Shown one piece after another: positions 18,129-25,812 of a DNA stretch of 64,000 bases. Made by a program: the position numbers and the translations under genes. The notes below the pieces were generated by a model that searched no databases, had not been told where the DNA came from, and saw only the letters and a list, made by a program, of their open reading frames with translations. Source of the stretch: UBA7359 sp041689615 (lineage in GTDB: Bacteria > Pseudomonadota > Gammaproteobacteria > Eutrophobiales > Eutrophobiaceae); contig JBDNFW010000033.1 in the NCBI GenBank assembly GCA_041689615.1, positions 186,001 to 250,000 of the forward strand, read 5' to 3'. Numbering within the stretch: the first letter of the stretch is position 1; each line of letters starts with the position of its first letter.

Positions 18129-18811
18129 CTTACCAACTACGCCTTTCGACGCCTTAATAATTATTAAGTTTGTGGTCTGGACTATCTCTTCACCATCACA
18201 GGTGTCGCACGTATAGTCTCTACGGAACCCTCTTATAATCAGTCGCCAACTTAATATTTTTTGACTGATTATTCTTAGGCATTTCTACCCTCAACGTGAC
18301 TGAACGTTTAAATTCCGAAGGGTTAAAGTAATAGCATTCATCTGTATCAGGACAGTAGATACAATAAATATCTACTTCTCTTTTATCAACGGGTTGCATA
18401 TGTGTACCATTTTTATCCGCCCAACATGAGCGAAAATGAACAGTTATGCTTCCTGTTTTATCAACAGATTTATACTTAACCTGAATCCTTAGAAACTTCT
18501 TATCTCTATACGCTACTAAATCAAACGGCGCATGCTCAGTCATTGGGTTCAAAATAATGAACCCTTGCTCGAATAAATCGAGTTGAGCCTTCAAAACACC
18601 CAGGTCTCCCTTTTGTTTGGTGTGATGCATATTAATATCTTATGCTCATACCAATGGATGGGACAACCATCGGTTTCCTCGGGATTGCCATCAGCCTAGC
18701 TATATTAGAACTCTAGCTGTTAAGGTTTCCCCGATACAGTGCAATCCACTTTATAGGTTTTGTTTCCCTATAAAGGCTCCTAATTACGAACAAAAAAACA
18801 GTTCGTGCCTA
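18129..18811 (-). ncRNA. Group I intron in tRNA-Arg with internal endonuclease gene
   Basis: A 683-base insertion in the anticodon loop. On the minus strand I see the conserved group I core elements: a Q-type segment TGGCAATCCCGAGG (18690-18677), an R-type segment AGAGACTATACG (18221-18210) and an S-type segment AAGAGATAGTCC (18190-18179). GACTAT of R can pair with ATAGTC of S to form P7. The intron ends in G. The endonuclease ORF lies between Q and R, which places it in the P6 region. Known bacterial tRNA introns (cyanobacterial tRNA-Leu, Azoarcus tRNA-Ile) are subgroup IC3; I have not folded this one, so the subgroup is open. Confidence 0.88.
18220..18630 (-). CDS. Intron-encoded PD-(D/E)XK homing endonuclease, I-Ssp6803I-like
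   Basis: A 136-residue protein lying wholly inside the tRNA-Arg intron. It begins MHHTKQKGDLGVLKAQLDLF (the helix with KGDLG-x-KA and later GF is typical of resolvase-like nucleases). Catalytic residues fit the PD-(D/E)XK pattern: PFDLVAYRD followed by FLRIQVKYKS (Asp about 57, the QVK motif about 70-72). This is the fold of I-Ssp6803I, the endonuclease of a cyanobacterial tRNA-fMet intron, and of the related intron endonuclease family. It would cut the intronless tRNA-Arg gene and so spread the intron. The stop codon (18220-18222) overlaps the intron's R element, so coding and ribozyme sequence are shared. Confidence 0.85.
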   Translation of the reverse strand: MHHTKQKGDLGVLKAQLDLFEQGFIILNPMTEHAPFDLVAYRDKKFLRIQVKYKSVDKTGSITVHFRSCWADKNGTHMQPVDKREVDIYCIYCPDTDECYYFNPSEFKRSVTLRVEMPKNNQSKNIKLATDYKRVP

Positions 18812-18879
18812 AAGGCCGGTGCTCTATCCGGTTGAGCTACAGGCGCATTCAAACCTTTATATAGAATGTCTTATCAAAA

Positions 18880-18956
18880 TGGTCGGGGCAGAGGGATTCG
18901 AACCCCCGACCCTCTGCTCCCAAAGCAGATGCGCTACCAGGCTGCGCTATGCCCCG
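18880..18956 (-). tRNA. tRNA-Pro (TGG)
   Basis: Minus strand: acceptor CGGGGCA pairs with TGCCCCG, the D-arm is TAGCGCAGCCTGGTAGCGC, the anticodon arm is TCTGC-TTTGGGA-GCAGA with anticodon TGG, and the T-loop is GGTTCGAATCC. CCA is encoded. First of the tRNA cluster after cysS. Confidence 0.97.
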
Positions 18957-19056
18957 ATTTTTTGTTTATCCAGCCTATAACAGGACGTGGGATGATACGC
19001 AGTACACCCTATCCCGTCAATTCCCAATCAAGAATTAATTAATAACTAAAAATCAA

Positions 19057-20448
19057 TTAGTTACGACGCCAAATTGTGCCTTGCGGTGTATCTTCCAGAC
19101 TAATACCCAAACTAACAAGATGATCACGAATTTCATCTGCTTTAGCATAATTTTTTGCCGTTTTTGCTTCACTACGTTCATTAATAAAATTTTGAATCGC
19201 AACTTCGTCTAATTCGTCATCATTCGAACCCATTTTTGCCTGTAGAAAGGCTTGAGGATCATCCTGTAATAAACCCAACACACTGCCAAAATATTTTAGC
19301 GTTGTCGCAAATTCAATTGCTTCTTTTGATGATTTATCAGAACAGCGATTAATCTCTTTCGCTAATTCGTGCAAAACAGAAATGGCCTTAGGCGTATTAA
19401 AATCATCATTCATATAAGAATTAAATTCTTCGATATAATCCTTATTCGGTTCAACATCTTCGGAAACTTTTGCATCTCTTAAAGAGGTATACAAGCCACT
19501 CAACGCAAATTTAGCTTCTTCAAGATTATCGATAGAATAATTGAGTGGGCTACGATAATGGCTGGAGAGAATAAAAAAACGAATCACTTCTGGCTGAAAT
19601 TCTTTTAATACTTCTCTAACAGTAAAAAAATTGCCCAATGATTTTGACATTTTTTCTTCGTCCACTCGGACAAAGCCATTGTGTATCCAGACATTGGCAA
19701 ACGCCTCGCCTGTCGAACATACCGACTGTGCGATTTCATTTTCATGGTGCGGAAACTGTAGATCCTGACCTCCACCATGAATATCAAAATGATTACCCAA
19801 GCAATGTGTCGACATTGCTGAACATTCTATATGCCAACCAGGGCGACCTTCTCCCCATGGTGAAGCCCAACTAGGTTCATCTGGTTTAGCGGATTTCCAT
19901 AAAACAAAATCTAATGGATCGTCTTTTTCCGTTTGAACTTCAACACGCTCACCGGCACGTAATTCCTCAGTATTTTTTCCTGACAACTTACCGTAGCTTT
20001 CAAACGAACTGACATCAAAATAAACATCGTTGTTACTACCAACATAAGCGTGTTTCTTCTCAATCAAGGTCGAAATCATGTCTATGACCTGATCCATATG
20101 TTCAGTCGCTTTTGGCTCACTATCTGGTCGCACGACACCCAGTGCATTTGAATCATCGTTCATTGCAGTAATGAAGCGCTCAGTTAATTCTGTTATCGAT
20201 TCATTATTTTCGTTTGCACGCTTGATAATCTTATCGTCAATATCAGTAATATTACGTACGTAGTTAACATCAAAACCGATATTGCGAAGGTGGCGCGCAA
20301 TCATATCGAAAACCACCATAACGCGTGCATGACCAACATGACATAAGTCATAAACCGTCATGCCACAGACATACATACGAACTTTTCCCGGTTCGATAGG
20401 TTTAAAGGTTTCTTTTTGTCTGCTTAGACTGTTATAAATTTTTAGCAC
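19057..20448 (-). CDS. cysS: Cysteinyl-tRNA synthetase
   Basis: A 463-residue class Ia synthetase that charges tRNA-Cys. The HIGH-type motif is HVGHAR, next to the zinc-binding Cys of MYVCGMTVYD; further zinc ligands lie in HIECSAMS and FPHHENE. The KMSKS loop is present (EEKMSKSLGN). The anticodon-binding helical domain ends with DTPQGTIWRR, which is the usual CysRS C-terminus. Length is normal. It lies beside the tRNA cluster and is divergent from ppiB, an order shared with Pseudomonas. Confidence 0.98.
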   Translation of the reverse strand: MLKIYNSLSRQKETFKPIEPGKVRMYVCGMTVYDLCHVGHARVMVVFDMIARHLRNIGFDVNYVRNITDIDDKIIKRANENNESITELTERFITAMNDDSNALGVVRPDSEPKATEHMDQVIDMISTLIEKKHAYVGSNNDVYFDVSSFESYGKLSGKNTEELRAGERVEVQTEKDDPLDFVLWKSAKPDEPSWASPWGEGRPGWHIECSAMSTHCLGNHFDIHGGGQDLQFPHHENEIAQSVCSTGEAFANVWIHNGFVRVDEEKMSKSLGNFFTVREVLKEFQPEVIRFFILSSHYRSPLNYSIDNLEEAKFALSGLYTSLRDAKVSEDVEPNKDYIEEFNSYMNDDFNTPKAISVLHELAKEINRCSDKSSKEAIEFATTLKYFGSVLGLLQDDPQAFLQAKMGSNDDELDEVAIQNFINERSEAKTAKNYAKADEIRDHLVSLGISLEDTPQGTIWRRN

Positions 20449-20489
20449 TTGATTATTTTTACTTTTTTAAAATTAGAGAATATCTAGAT

Positions 20490-20750
20490 ACGCCGCTTTT
20501 CTGCATCCATGCAGATGCGGCATACAGTACATCCTCGGCAACTGTTCCCGACGTCGCCTAAAGCGCCTACTGTTGGTGCTCTACCTCGGTCTCCGTTCCC
20601 AGACTCGACTCTACCGATTACATCCCTGTAATCGTCCTACATCCATGTAGTCGTGTAATTAGGCGCGAATCTTATCCGAAAGGCGCTGATGCGACAAAAG
20701 GAATTTGTCAGTAGTGTCCCGTCACGGGCATAATCGCGTCATAAACATTC
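20490..20750. repeat. Cluster of short hairpin repeats, shared module with the MITE-like elements
   Basis: This cysS-ppiB space (337 bases without a gene) is filled by short inverted repeats with a CATCC/GGATG core: CTGCATCCATGCAG (20511-20524), ATTACATCCCTGTAAT, CTACATCCATGTAG, and CCCGTCACGGG. A 26-base segment at 20552-20577 is identical to 25536-25561 inside MITE-like copy B. It begins CGTCGCCTAAAGCG and ends TGTTGGT. No ORF of note is present. The ppiB promoter should lie in its right-hand part. Confidence 0.65.
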
Positions 20751-20785
20751 TATTCTTAAACAAACTTTGATTCCGGAGAACAATT

Positions 20786-21295
20786 ATGAAGGTGCAGCTC
20801 ACGACAACACATGGTCCTATTACTATCCAGCTCAATTCGGAGAAAGCACCTAACACAGTCGCAAATTTCGTCGCCTACGTTGAAAGTGGACATTATGACG
20901 GCACCATTTTCCACCGTGTTATCGAAGATTTTATGATTCAAGGTGGGGGCATGGATAAAGGGATGAATTCTAAAAAGACAAATGCATCTATCGAAAATGA
21001 AGCCAATAACGGTTTGAAAAATGAGTATGGTACCGTTGCCATGGCAAGAACTGGCGACCCTCATTCGGCTTCAGCACAATTTTTTATCAATACCAGTGAC
21101 AATGGTTTTCTGGATTTCCAATCAGAAACTCAGGCTGGTTGGGGTTACTGTGTTTTTGGTAAAGTTATTGAAGGTATTGAAGTCGTCAATAATATTGAAG
21201 AAAAACCCACGACTACTCAAAACGGCCATCAGGATGTACCTGAAGAGATTATTGAAATTGAAAAAGCAGTAATGCTTGAAGATGAAGAAGAATAA
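20786..21295 (+). CDS. ppiB: Cytoplasmic peptidyl-prolyl cis-trans isomerase B (cyclophilin)
   Basis: A 169-residue cyclophilin without a signal peptide, so cytoplasmic like E. coli PpiB. Conserved active-site segments are FHRVIEDFMIQGG (with the catalytic Arg), MARTGDPHSASAQFFIN, and WGYCVFGKVIEG. It speeds cis-trans change at proline bonds during folding. The acidic C-terminal tail (MLEDEEE) is unremarkable. A GGAG ribosome binding site precedes the ATG. The gene is followed by lpxH, as in E. coli. Confidence 0.97.
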   Translation: MKVQLTTTHGPITIQLNSEKAPNTVANFVAYVESGHYDGTIFHRVIEDFMIQGGGMDKGMNSKKTNASIENEANNGLKNEYGTVAMARTGDPHSASAQFFINTSDNGFLDFQSETQAGWGYCVFGKVIEGIEVVNNIEEKPTTTQNGHQDVPEEIIEIEKAVMLEDEEE

Positions 21296-21336
21296 GTAAC
21301 CCGTCGAAATATTTTGTTTAGATCTTTATTTTAATA

Positions 21337-22083
21337 ATGACCACACTTTTCGTTTCTGATCTTCATCTCAGTCATCAGCGACCGGAAAAACTAAGACTGT
21401 TCAAAGCATTATTAGCTGGGCCTGCCAAAAAAGTAGATGCACTTTATATTCTTGGTGATCTATTCGAAGATTTCTGGATAGGTTGTGACGATCAACTTCC
21501 ACCTAATCCAGAAATTATTTCTGCTCTACGCGATTACTCAATTCATGAAGGCACTCAATTATTTATTATGCGTGGTAATCGAGACTTTCATTTAAATAAT
21601 GATTTTGCATCTTCAACTGGCTGCACATTAATAGATGATCCGACTGAAATAATTCTGGATGATAAAAAAGTATTGCTCATGCACGGCGATACACTGTGCA
21701 CGGATGATGTGAAATATCAAAAATGGAGGAAATTTATAACGCATCCATTGGTTAAATGGATTTATTTTATTATGCCTTACGCTTTACGAAAAAAAATTGC
21801 GCGTGATGTAAGAAGTTATGCCGCAGATGCCGTACAAAAAAAATCACCCGAAATAACAGATGTTACTCAAAGTGCTGTTTTGCAAACAATGAAAGATTAT
21901 GCGATAAAAACATTAATACATGGTCACACACACAGGCAAGCAATACATGAAATAGATTTAAATGGCTTGTCCGCACAACGTATTGTTCTAGGCGATTGGT
22001 ATGAAAAAGATTGTGTATTAATACACGATGAAACAGGTTTTAGATTCGAACGCGTTGAAGGCTATATTAATAGCAACAGCTAA
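21337..22083 (+). CDS. lpxH: UDP-2,3-diacylglucosamine diphosphatase
   Basis: A 248-residue calcineurin-type metallophosphoesterase that makes lipid X from UDP-2,3-diacylglucosamine in lipid A synthesis, at the inner face of the inner membrane. The five metal-binding blocks are visible: SDLHLSHQRP (8-17), ILGDLFEDFWIG, MRGNRDFHL, LMHGDTLCTDD and IHGHTHRQ. Length fits LpxH. It is 41 bases downstream of ppiB on the same strand, and convergent with ampE, only 7 bases away. Confidence 0.97.
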   Translation: MTTLFVSDLHLSHQRPEKLRLFKALLAGPAKKVDALYILGDLFEDFWIGCDDQLPPNPEIISALRDYSIHEGTQLFIMRGNRDFHLNNDFASSTGCTLIDDPTEIILDDKKVLLMHGDTLCTDDVKYQKWRKFITHPLVKWIYFIMPYALRKKIARDVRSYAADAVQKKSPEITDVTQSAVLQTMKDYAIKTLIHGHTHRQAIHEIDLNGLSAQRIVLGDWYEKDCVLIHDETGFRFERVEGYINSNS

Positions 22084-22090
22084 AAATTTC

Positions 22091-22954
22091 TTAACCTAAT
22101 TTTCCTGATAAGGTCATAATACCCAACACCGCAAGAGCAACAATCAACGTTCTGTTTATTAAAGATTTAAGTTCGCCTATCCAGTAAGACTTTTCTCTAC
22201 CAGGCACATCGATATCTGGCATGTATTGCAAAGCTCCTATGCCAGCTTCGTTTAACACCTCGTTGTTCACTTCAAATGAAAGCTGTTCAGATTGTCTCCA
22301 ACCATTAAAAGCATCCACCAAACTACCTGCTAATGCCAACCCAATTATCATGATTCTTGATGAGGGCCATTCAAGAATATTTAAAAGAACATTAGTACTA
22401 TCAGCAAAGCCACCACGAATCTCATTTAATTCATCATTTAATTCATCTACGAGTCGATACAATAACGCACCCACAACCCCAAGAACGAGAAACCAGAAAA
22501 TAACAGCGAAACTTCTTTTATGCACCTCGACTAAAGTTGATTTTATTACTGCTAATTCATTCGCATCTTCATCTTCTATTACGGATACATCTATTATTTC
22601 ATCGCTTAATGAAGAAATAGTATCGGTATCATCTTCATCAATTGCAGTGATGAAGTAATCAAGTCGATTGTCTAAGGCTTCAGGCGCCAGGCAGTAAATT
22701 AAAACAAGAAGTGTAAATACACCTTCTAATATCGATGACCAATGATCTAAAGCGGAAATAATAATAAACAAACCTAAAATCGGTATGGCTAACAAACCTA
22801 GCAAACCAAATGACCCATCCCAATATTTATAATGCGCCAGACGTTTTTCCAGAAAATAAAATAAGGCAGTAAACCAATTATAATTTCGGTAACGTTCAAG
22901 GCCACCAAGAAAAAAATCCATGCCTAGTGCAATAAGAATAAAAATTAGCGTCAT
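22091..22954 (-). CDS. ampE: AmpE-like inner-membrane protein
   Basis: A 287-residue integral membrane protein with at least four hydrophobic segments: at the N-terminus, around residues 48-95, near 145-165, and at the C-terminus. It starts MTLIFILIALGMDF. Its place directly after ampD, with a 4-base ATGA overlap (22951-22954), is the ampDE operon arrangement. AmpE is thought to act as a membrane signalling factor with the peptidoglycan-recycling amidase AmpD; its biochemical role remains unclear. Identification leans on context as well as on length and topology. Confidence 0.85.
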   Translation of the reverse strand: MTLIFILIALGMDFFLGGLERYRNYNWFTALFYFLEKRLAHYKYWDGSFGLLGLLAIPILGLFIIISALDHWSSILEGVFTLLVLIYCLAPEALDNRLDYFITAIDEDDTDTISSLSDEIIDVSVIEDEDANELAVIKSTLVEVHKRSFAVIFWFLVLGVVGALLYRLVDELNDELNEIRGGFADSTNVLLNILEWPSSRIMIIGLALAGSLVDAFNGWRQSEQLSFEVNNEVLNEAGIGALQYMPDIDVPGREKSYWIGELKSLINRTLIVALAVLGIMTLSGKLG

Positions 22955-23523
22955 AGTTTTAGTAATGAAAAATAATAGTCTTTGTCAAAAGTCGGCCCCG
23001 GATCAGTTTTCCTACCGGGTGCAATATCACTATGACCCACAATACGATCTTTTGTTATTTTCTGCCAGCGTTGACAGATTAAATTGGTGATTTGCGCAAG
23101 CGTTTTATATTCTACATCACCATAAGCTTCCTCATCACAACCTTCCAGCTCTATGCCAATAGCAAAGTCATTGCATTGACTACGTCCACAGAAAGTAGAT
23201 TCTCCCGCATGCCATGCGCGTTTAATAAAGGGAACGTACTGCGTCACCTCGCCCTTACGATCGATAAGTAAATGCGATGAAACACGTAATTCATGTATCT
23301 CTTCGAAATAAGGGTGCGCTTTGGGATCCAAAGTATTAGTGAATAACTGGTCAATAAAATCACCGCCATATTCCCTTGGTGGCAAACTGATCCCGTGTAT
23401 GACTAGTAAATCAATATCAGATATTTTCGCTCGATCATCACAATTTGGCGATGGAACAAGACGTGCTCCGGATAACCATTCACCTCGTTCGTCAATCTGA
23501 TAATCTGCTTGCTTCAATTTCAA
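22951..23523 (-). CDS. ampD: 1,6-anhydro-N-acetylmuramyl-L-alanine amidase AmpD
   Basis: A 190-residue zinc amidase of the amidase_2 family that removes the peptide from anhydromuropeptides during cell-wall recycling. Zinc ligands are His43 (LLVIHGIS), His164 and Asp174 (GHSDIAPGRKTDPGP), with Lys172 in the position needed for catalysis. WHAGESTFCGRSQCND and IGIELEG are also conserved. No signal peptide is present, as expected for the cytoplasmic enzyme. It is followed by ampE. Confidence 0.97.
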   Translation of the reverse strand: MKLKQADYQIDERGEWLSGARLVPSPNCDDRAKISDIDLLVIHGISLPPREYGGDFIDQLFTNTLDPKAHPYFEEIHELRVSSHLLIDRKGEVTQYVPFIKRAWHAGESTFCGRSQCNDFAIGIELEGCDEEAYGDVEYKTLAQITNLICQRWQKITKDRIVGHSDIAPGRKTDPGPTFDKDYYFSLLKL

Positions 23524-23584
23524 TGCCTTTGTTAACCTGTTAAGCTTAACTATAACAGTATCAAATACCTTAAGAGAAAATTTA

Positions 23585-24349
23585 ATGTGTCGATTAGCCG
23601 CTTATCTTGGTCCTGAAATCACCTTGTCCCGTTTTTTGCTGGAGCCTGAACATAGTCTGGTCAAACAATCCTGGGCGCCTAAAGAAATGAATGAAGGGAC
23701 ATTGAATGCCGATGGTTATGGTGTTGCATGGTTGGTAAATGGCATTGTGCCGTGCACTTATAAAAATGTATTGCCTATCTGGTCAGACACCAATCTTGAT
23801 GGCCTTGGACGCTCACTCAGCAGTCGCCTTTGGCTGGCAAATGTTCGCAGTGCAACACCCGGACAAGGAGTCAGCGAAGCGAATACGCAGCCTTTTATAA
23901 AAGATGGATTAATTTTTACTCATAACGGTTGCTTGAAACCTTTTGATAAAAATATTAAATCTGGTTTACTGGATATTTTATCTAACGATATTCGCGCTGA
24001 AATCAATGGCAATAGCGATTCACTTTATTTGTTTGCCCTGTTGCAGCAAAACTTACTGACACAAAAATCATTACCCGACGCCATCATAAATATGATGGAC
24101 TCTCTAAAATCAGTTTGTGCTGACAAGGTGATCGCATTATTAAATCTCGTAATCAGTAACGGTGACATCATTTATGCATGTCGACATGCGATCAATGGCG
24201 ACTGCCCTAGCCTTTATTATTCACTTAGTAATAACAATGTACGGATCGCATCTGAACCTTTAACACCAAATGATAAATGGACAACCTTCCCTGAAAACAG
24301 TCTGATTAGTTTTAATAATTCGAGCGTGATTAATCAATTTGATTTATGA
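23585..24349 (+). CDS. egtC: Class II glutamine amidotransferase EgtC (ergothioneine pathway)
   Basis: A 254-residue Ntn hydrolase. After Met removal the catalytic Cys2 (MCRLAAYLG) becomes N-terminal. NADGYGVAWL, LANVRSATPG and FTHNGCLKPF are the typical substrate and oxyanion segments of the EgtC/YafJ group. EgtC removes the gamma-glutamyl group from gamma-glutamyl-hercynylcysteine sulfoxide. Assignment to EgtC rather than YafJ rests on the 4-base overlap with an EgtB-type gene (24346-24349). The pair is divergent from ampD. Confidence 0.88.
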   Translation: MCRLAAYLGPEITLSRFLLEPEHSLVKQSWAPKEMNEGTLNADGYGVAWLVNGIVPCTYKNVLPIWSDTNLDGLGRSLSSRLWLANVRSATPGQGVSEANTQPFIKDGLIFTHNGCLKPFDKNIKSGLLDILSNDIRAEINGNSDSLYLFALLQQNLLTQKSLPDAIINMMDSLKSVCADKVIALLNLVISNGDIIYACRHAINGDCPSLYYSLSNNNVRIASEPLTPNDKWTTFPENSLISFNNSSVINQFDL

Positions 24350-25500
24350 AAGAATTGCTCGAAGAATTACAAGCCTTACAAAGTGAAGTCGTTAAGCTCG
24401 TCAGTTCTATTCCTGAAGAAAACTATCATCAGCAATTTCACCCTGACTTAAGTCCAATTGGCTGGCATCTTGGGCACTGCGTCTATGCTGAAACCTATTG
24501 GATTAGAGAACAGTTGACCGGTCAACAAACAATGGATGATTCACTAAAGTCGCTTTATGTCCCGGAATTAAGCCATAAGCCATCTCGAAGTTCGGCTTTG
24601 CCTAACAAGACTGAAATACTAGAATGGATCCAAAAGACTCAATCACAAAATCGTGATTTACTTGAGTCAGAAATTCTTAAAAATACCTCGCATCACTTGT
24701 TAGAAAAGGATTATTTGATTCATTTTTTAATCCAACACTATTCGCAACACATCGAAACCATGTATATGGTGTTAACTGAAATGCAGTTGCAACAATTAAA
24801 TACTGAATTTAGTAACACAAAAAAACTCAACCCAAGTAAATTAACTCCGAAAACAAAATCTATTGAAACCGGGACATACAACATCGGTTCAGATAAAAAA
24901 GAACTCGTCTATGACAATGAACAACCAGAACATTCTGTAAAATTAAACAACTTTAAAATTTCAACATTGCCTGTTAGCAACAGTGAATATTTACAATTTA
25001 TTAATGATGCTGGTTACACTGCAAAAGAGTGTTGGTCTAATGAAGGCTGGCTATGGATTAATGCGACTCAATACAAGCATCCACATCATTGGCTTCTTGA
25101 TAATAATTCTAACTACTATGGAGTTGATCATAATGGCGCTTATTCACTTGAAGAAAACAATCCCGTTTATGGCCTGAGTTATTACGAAGCAGAAGCGTTT
25201 GCTAAATGGAATGGCGCGCGCTTGCTACATGAACACGAATGGGAAGTGGCTGCTATAAAAAATTGCTTAGAACAAAGTTCGCTCGTATGGGAATGGTGTA
25301 ACAATAATCTCTATCCTTACAAAGATTTCTCAGCTTATCCTTACGAGGGTTATTCAGTACCTTATTTTGATAAGAAATATTATGTATTAAGGGGTGGCAG
25401 TAAATATTCAAAAAAACGAATTAAACGTTCCAGCTTCCGGAATTACTATACGGCGGATAAAAGGCATATTTTTGCAGGCGTGCGCTTGGCCTACGACTGA
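24346..25500 (+). CDS. egtB: EgtB-type iron sulfoxide synthase (DinB + FGE-sulfatase domains)
   Basis: 384 residues. The N-terminal DinB-like domain carries the iron-binding histidines His44 (WHLGH), His131 and His135 (QHYSQHIE). The C-terminal formylglycine-enzyme-like domain (about 170-384) has YNIGSDKK, VSNSEYLQFI, ARLLHEHEWEVAA, VWEWCNN, VLRGGSK and the usual ending FAGVRLAYD. EgtB joins a thiol donor to trimethylhistidine with O2. Translationally coupled to egtC. The stop codon TGA uses T25498 of chromosomal sequence and G-A from the first bases of MITE-like copy B, so the repeat inserted at the very end of the gene. The methyltransferase partner EgtD is not in the window. An alternative is the related selenoneine enzyme SenA. 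Confidence 0.86.
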   Translation: MKELLEELQALQSEVVKLVSSIPEENYHQQFHPDLSPIGWHLGHCVYAETYWIREQLTGQQTMDDSLKSLYVPELSHKPSRSSALPNKTEILEWIQKTQSQNRDLLESEILKNTSHHLLEKDYLIHFLIQHYSQHIETMYMVLTEMQLQQLNTEFSNTKKLNPSKLTPKTKSIETGTYNIGSDKKELVYDNEQPEHSVKLNNFKISTLPVSNSEYLQFINDAGYTAKECWSNEGWLWINATQYKHPHHWLLDNNSNYYGVDHNGAYSLEENNPVYGLSYYEAEAFAKWNGARLLHEHEWEVAAIKNCLEQSSLVWEWCNNNLYPYKDFSAYPYEGYSVPYFDKKYYVLRGGSKYSKKRIKRSSFRNYYTADKRHIFAGVRLAYD

Positions 25501-25803
25501 GACCTTTGCACAATGGTTCTTTTGTCCTCTGGCGTCGTCGCCTAAAGCGCCTACTGTTGGTAATACGTACCCAAAACACTCGTTTCACTCGCGGGGCAGG
25601 CTCTACTTAATCGGTCATTTATATTTATAAACTCCCTCATTTATGTACAGGACGTACGGTATGCTGGTTTCGCCTATAGTGCCTACAGTTGGTGCATGGA
25701 TGCAGGAGGTAGAGCGACACAGGAGTCAAAGCCGAGGAGCAAAAACCAGCCTGTGCGTTTATGCCTAGCCAGTGAACAAAAGCCCTGCTCGTGCAAAGGT
25801 CTC
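25499..25803. repeat. MITE-like element, copy B (inverted relative to A and C)
   Basis: A 305-base non-coding element with terminal inverted repeats: the left end GAGACCTTTGCACAA and the right end, read in reverse, GAGACCTTTGCACGA. It is flanked by a 4-base direct repeat GACT (25495-25498 and 25804-25807), a target-site duplication. It encodes no protein of its own. Copy C is nearly its reverse complement. The terminal bases resemble those of some IS5-family elements as I recall them, unverified. It separates egtB from the convergent ankyrin gene. Confidence 0.85.
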
Positions 25804-25812
25804 GACTATTTT

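Larger units (their letters stand above)
18087..18846 (-). tRNA. tRNA-Arg (TCT), split by a group I intron
   Basis: Exon 1 (18846-18812) runs from acceptor GCGCCTG through the D-arm to CCGGCCTT. Exon 2 (18128-18087) runs from CTAAGCCGG through the T-arm (GGTTCGATTCC) to CAGGCGC, G and an encoded CCA. Joined, they give a 77-base tRNA with anticodon stem CCGGC/GCCGG and loop CTTCTAA, anticodon TCT, reading AGA (and AGG). The split falls between anticodon bases 34 and 35. The last intron base is G and the last base of exon 1 is T, as group I splicing needs. The neighbours are tRNA-Pro upstream and tRNA-His downstream. No second intact tRNA-Arg(TCT) is in the window. Confidence 0.92.

Noticed and set aside
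18811..18846. Reading the split tRNA as tRNA-Lys (loop CTTTTAA) by moving the splice point one base
   Set aside because: The intron would then end in C and not in the G that group I splicing needs; the TCT anticodon reading keeps terminal G and a T before the 5' site.
20490..20750. A CRISPR-like array
   Set aside because: The repeated hairpins differ in sequence and spacing, and no cas gene is near.
24346..25500. Selenoneine synthase SenA in place of EgtB
   Set aside because: No senB or senC gene is adjacent and an EgtC gene overlaps it, which fits ergothioneine better; not fully excluded.
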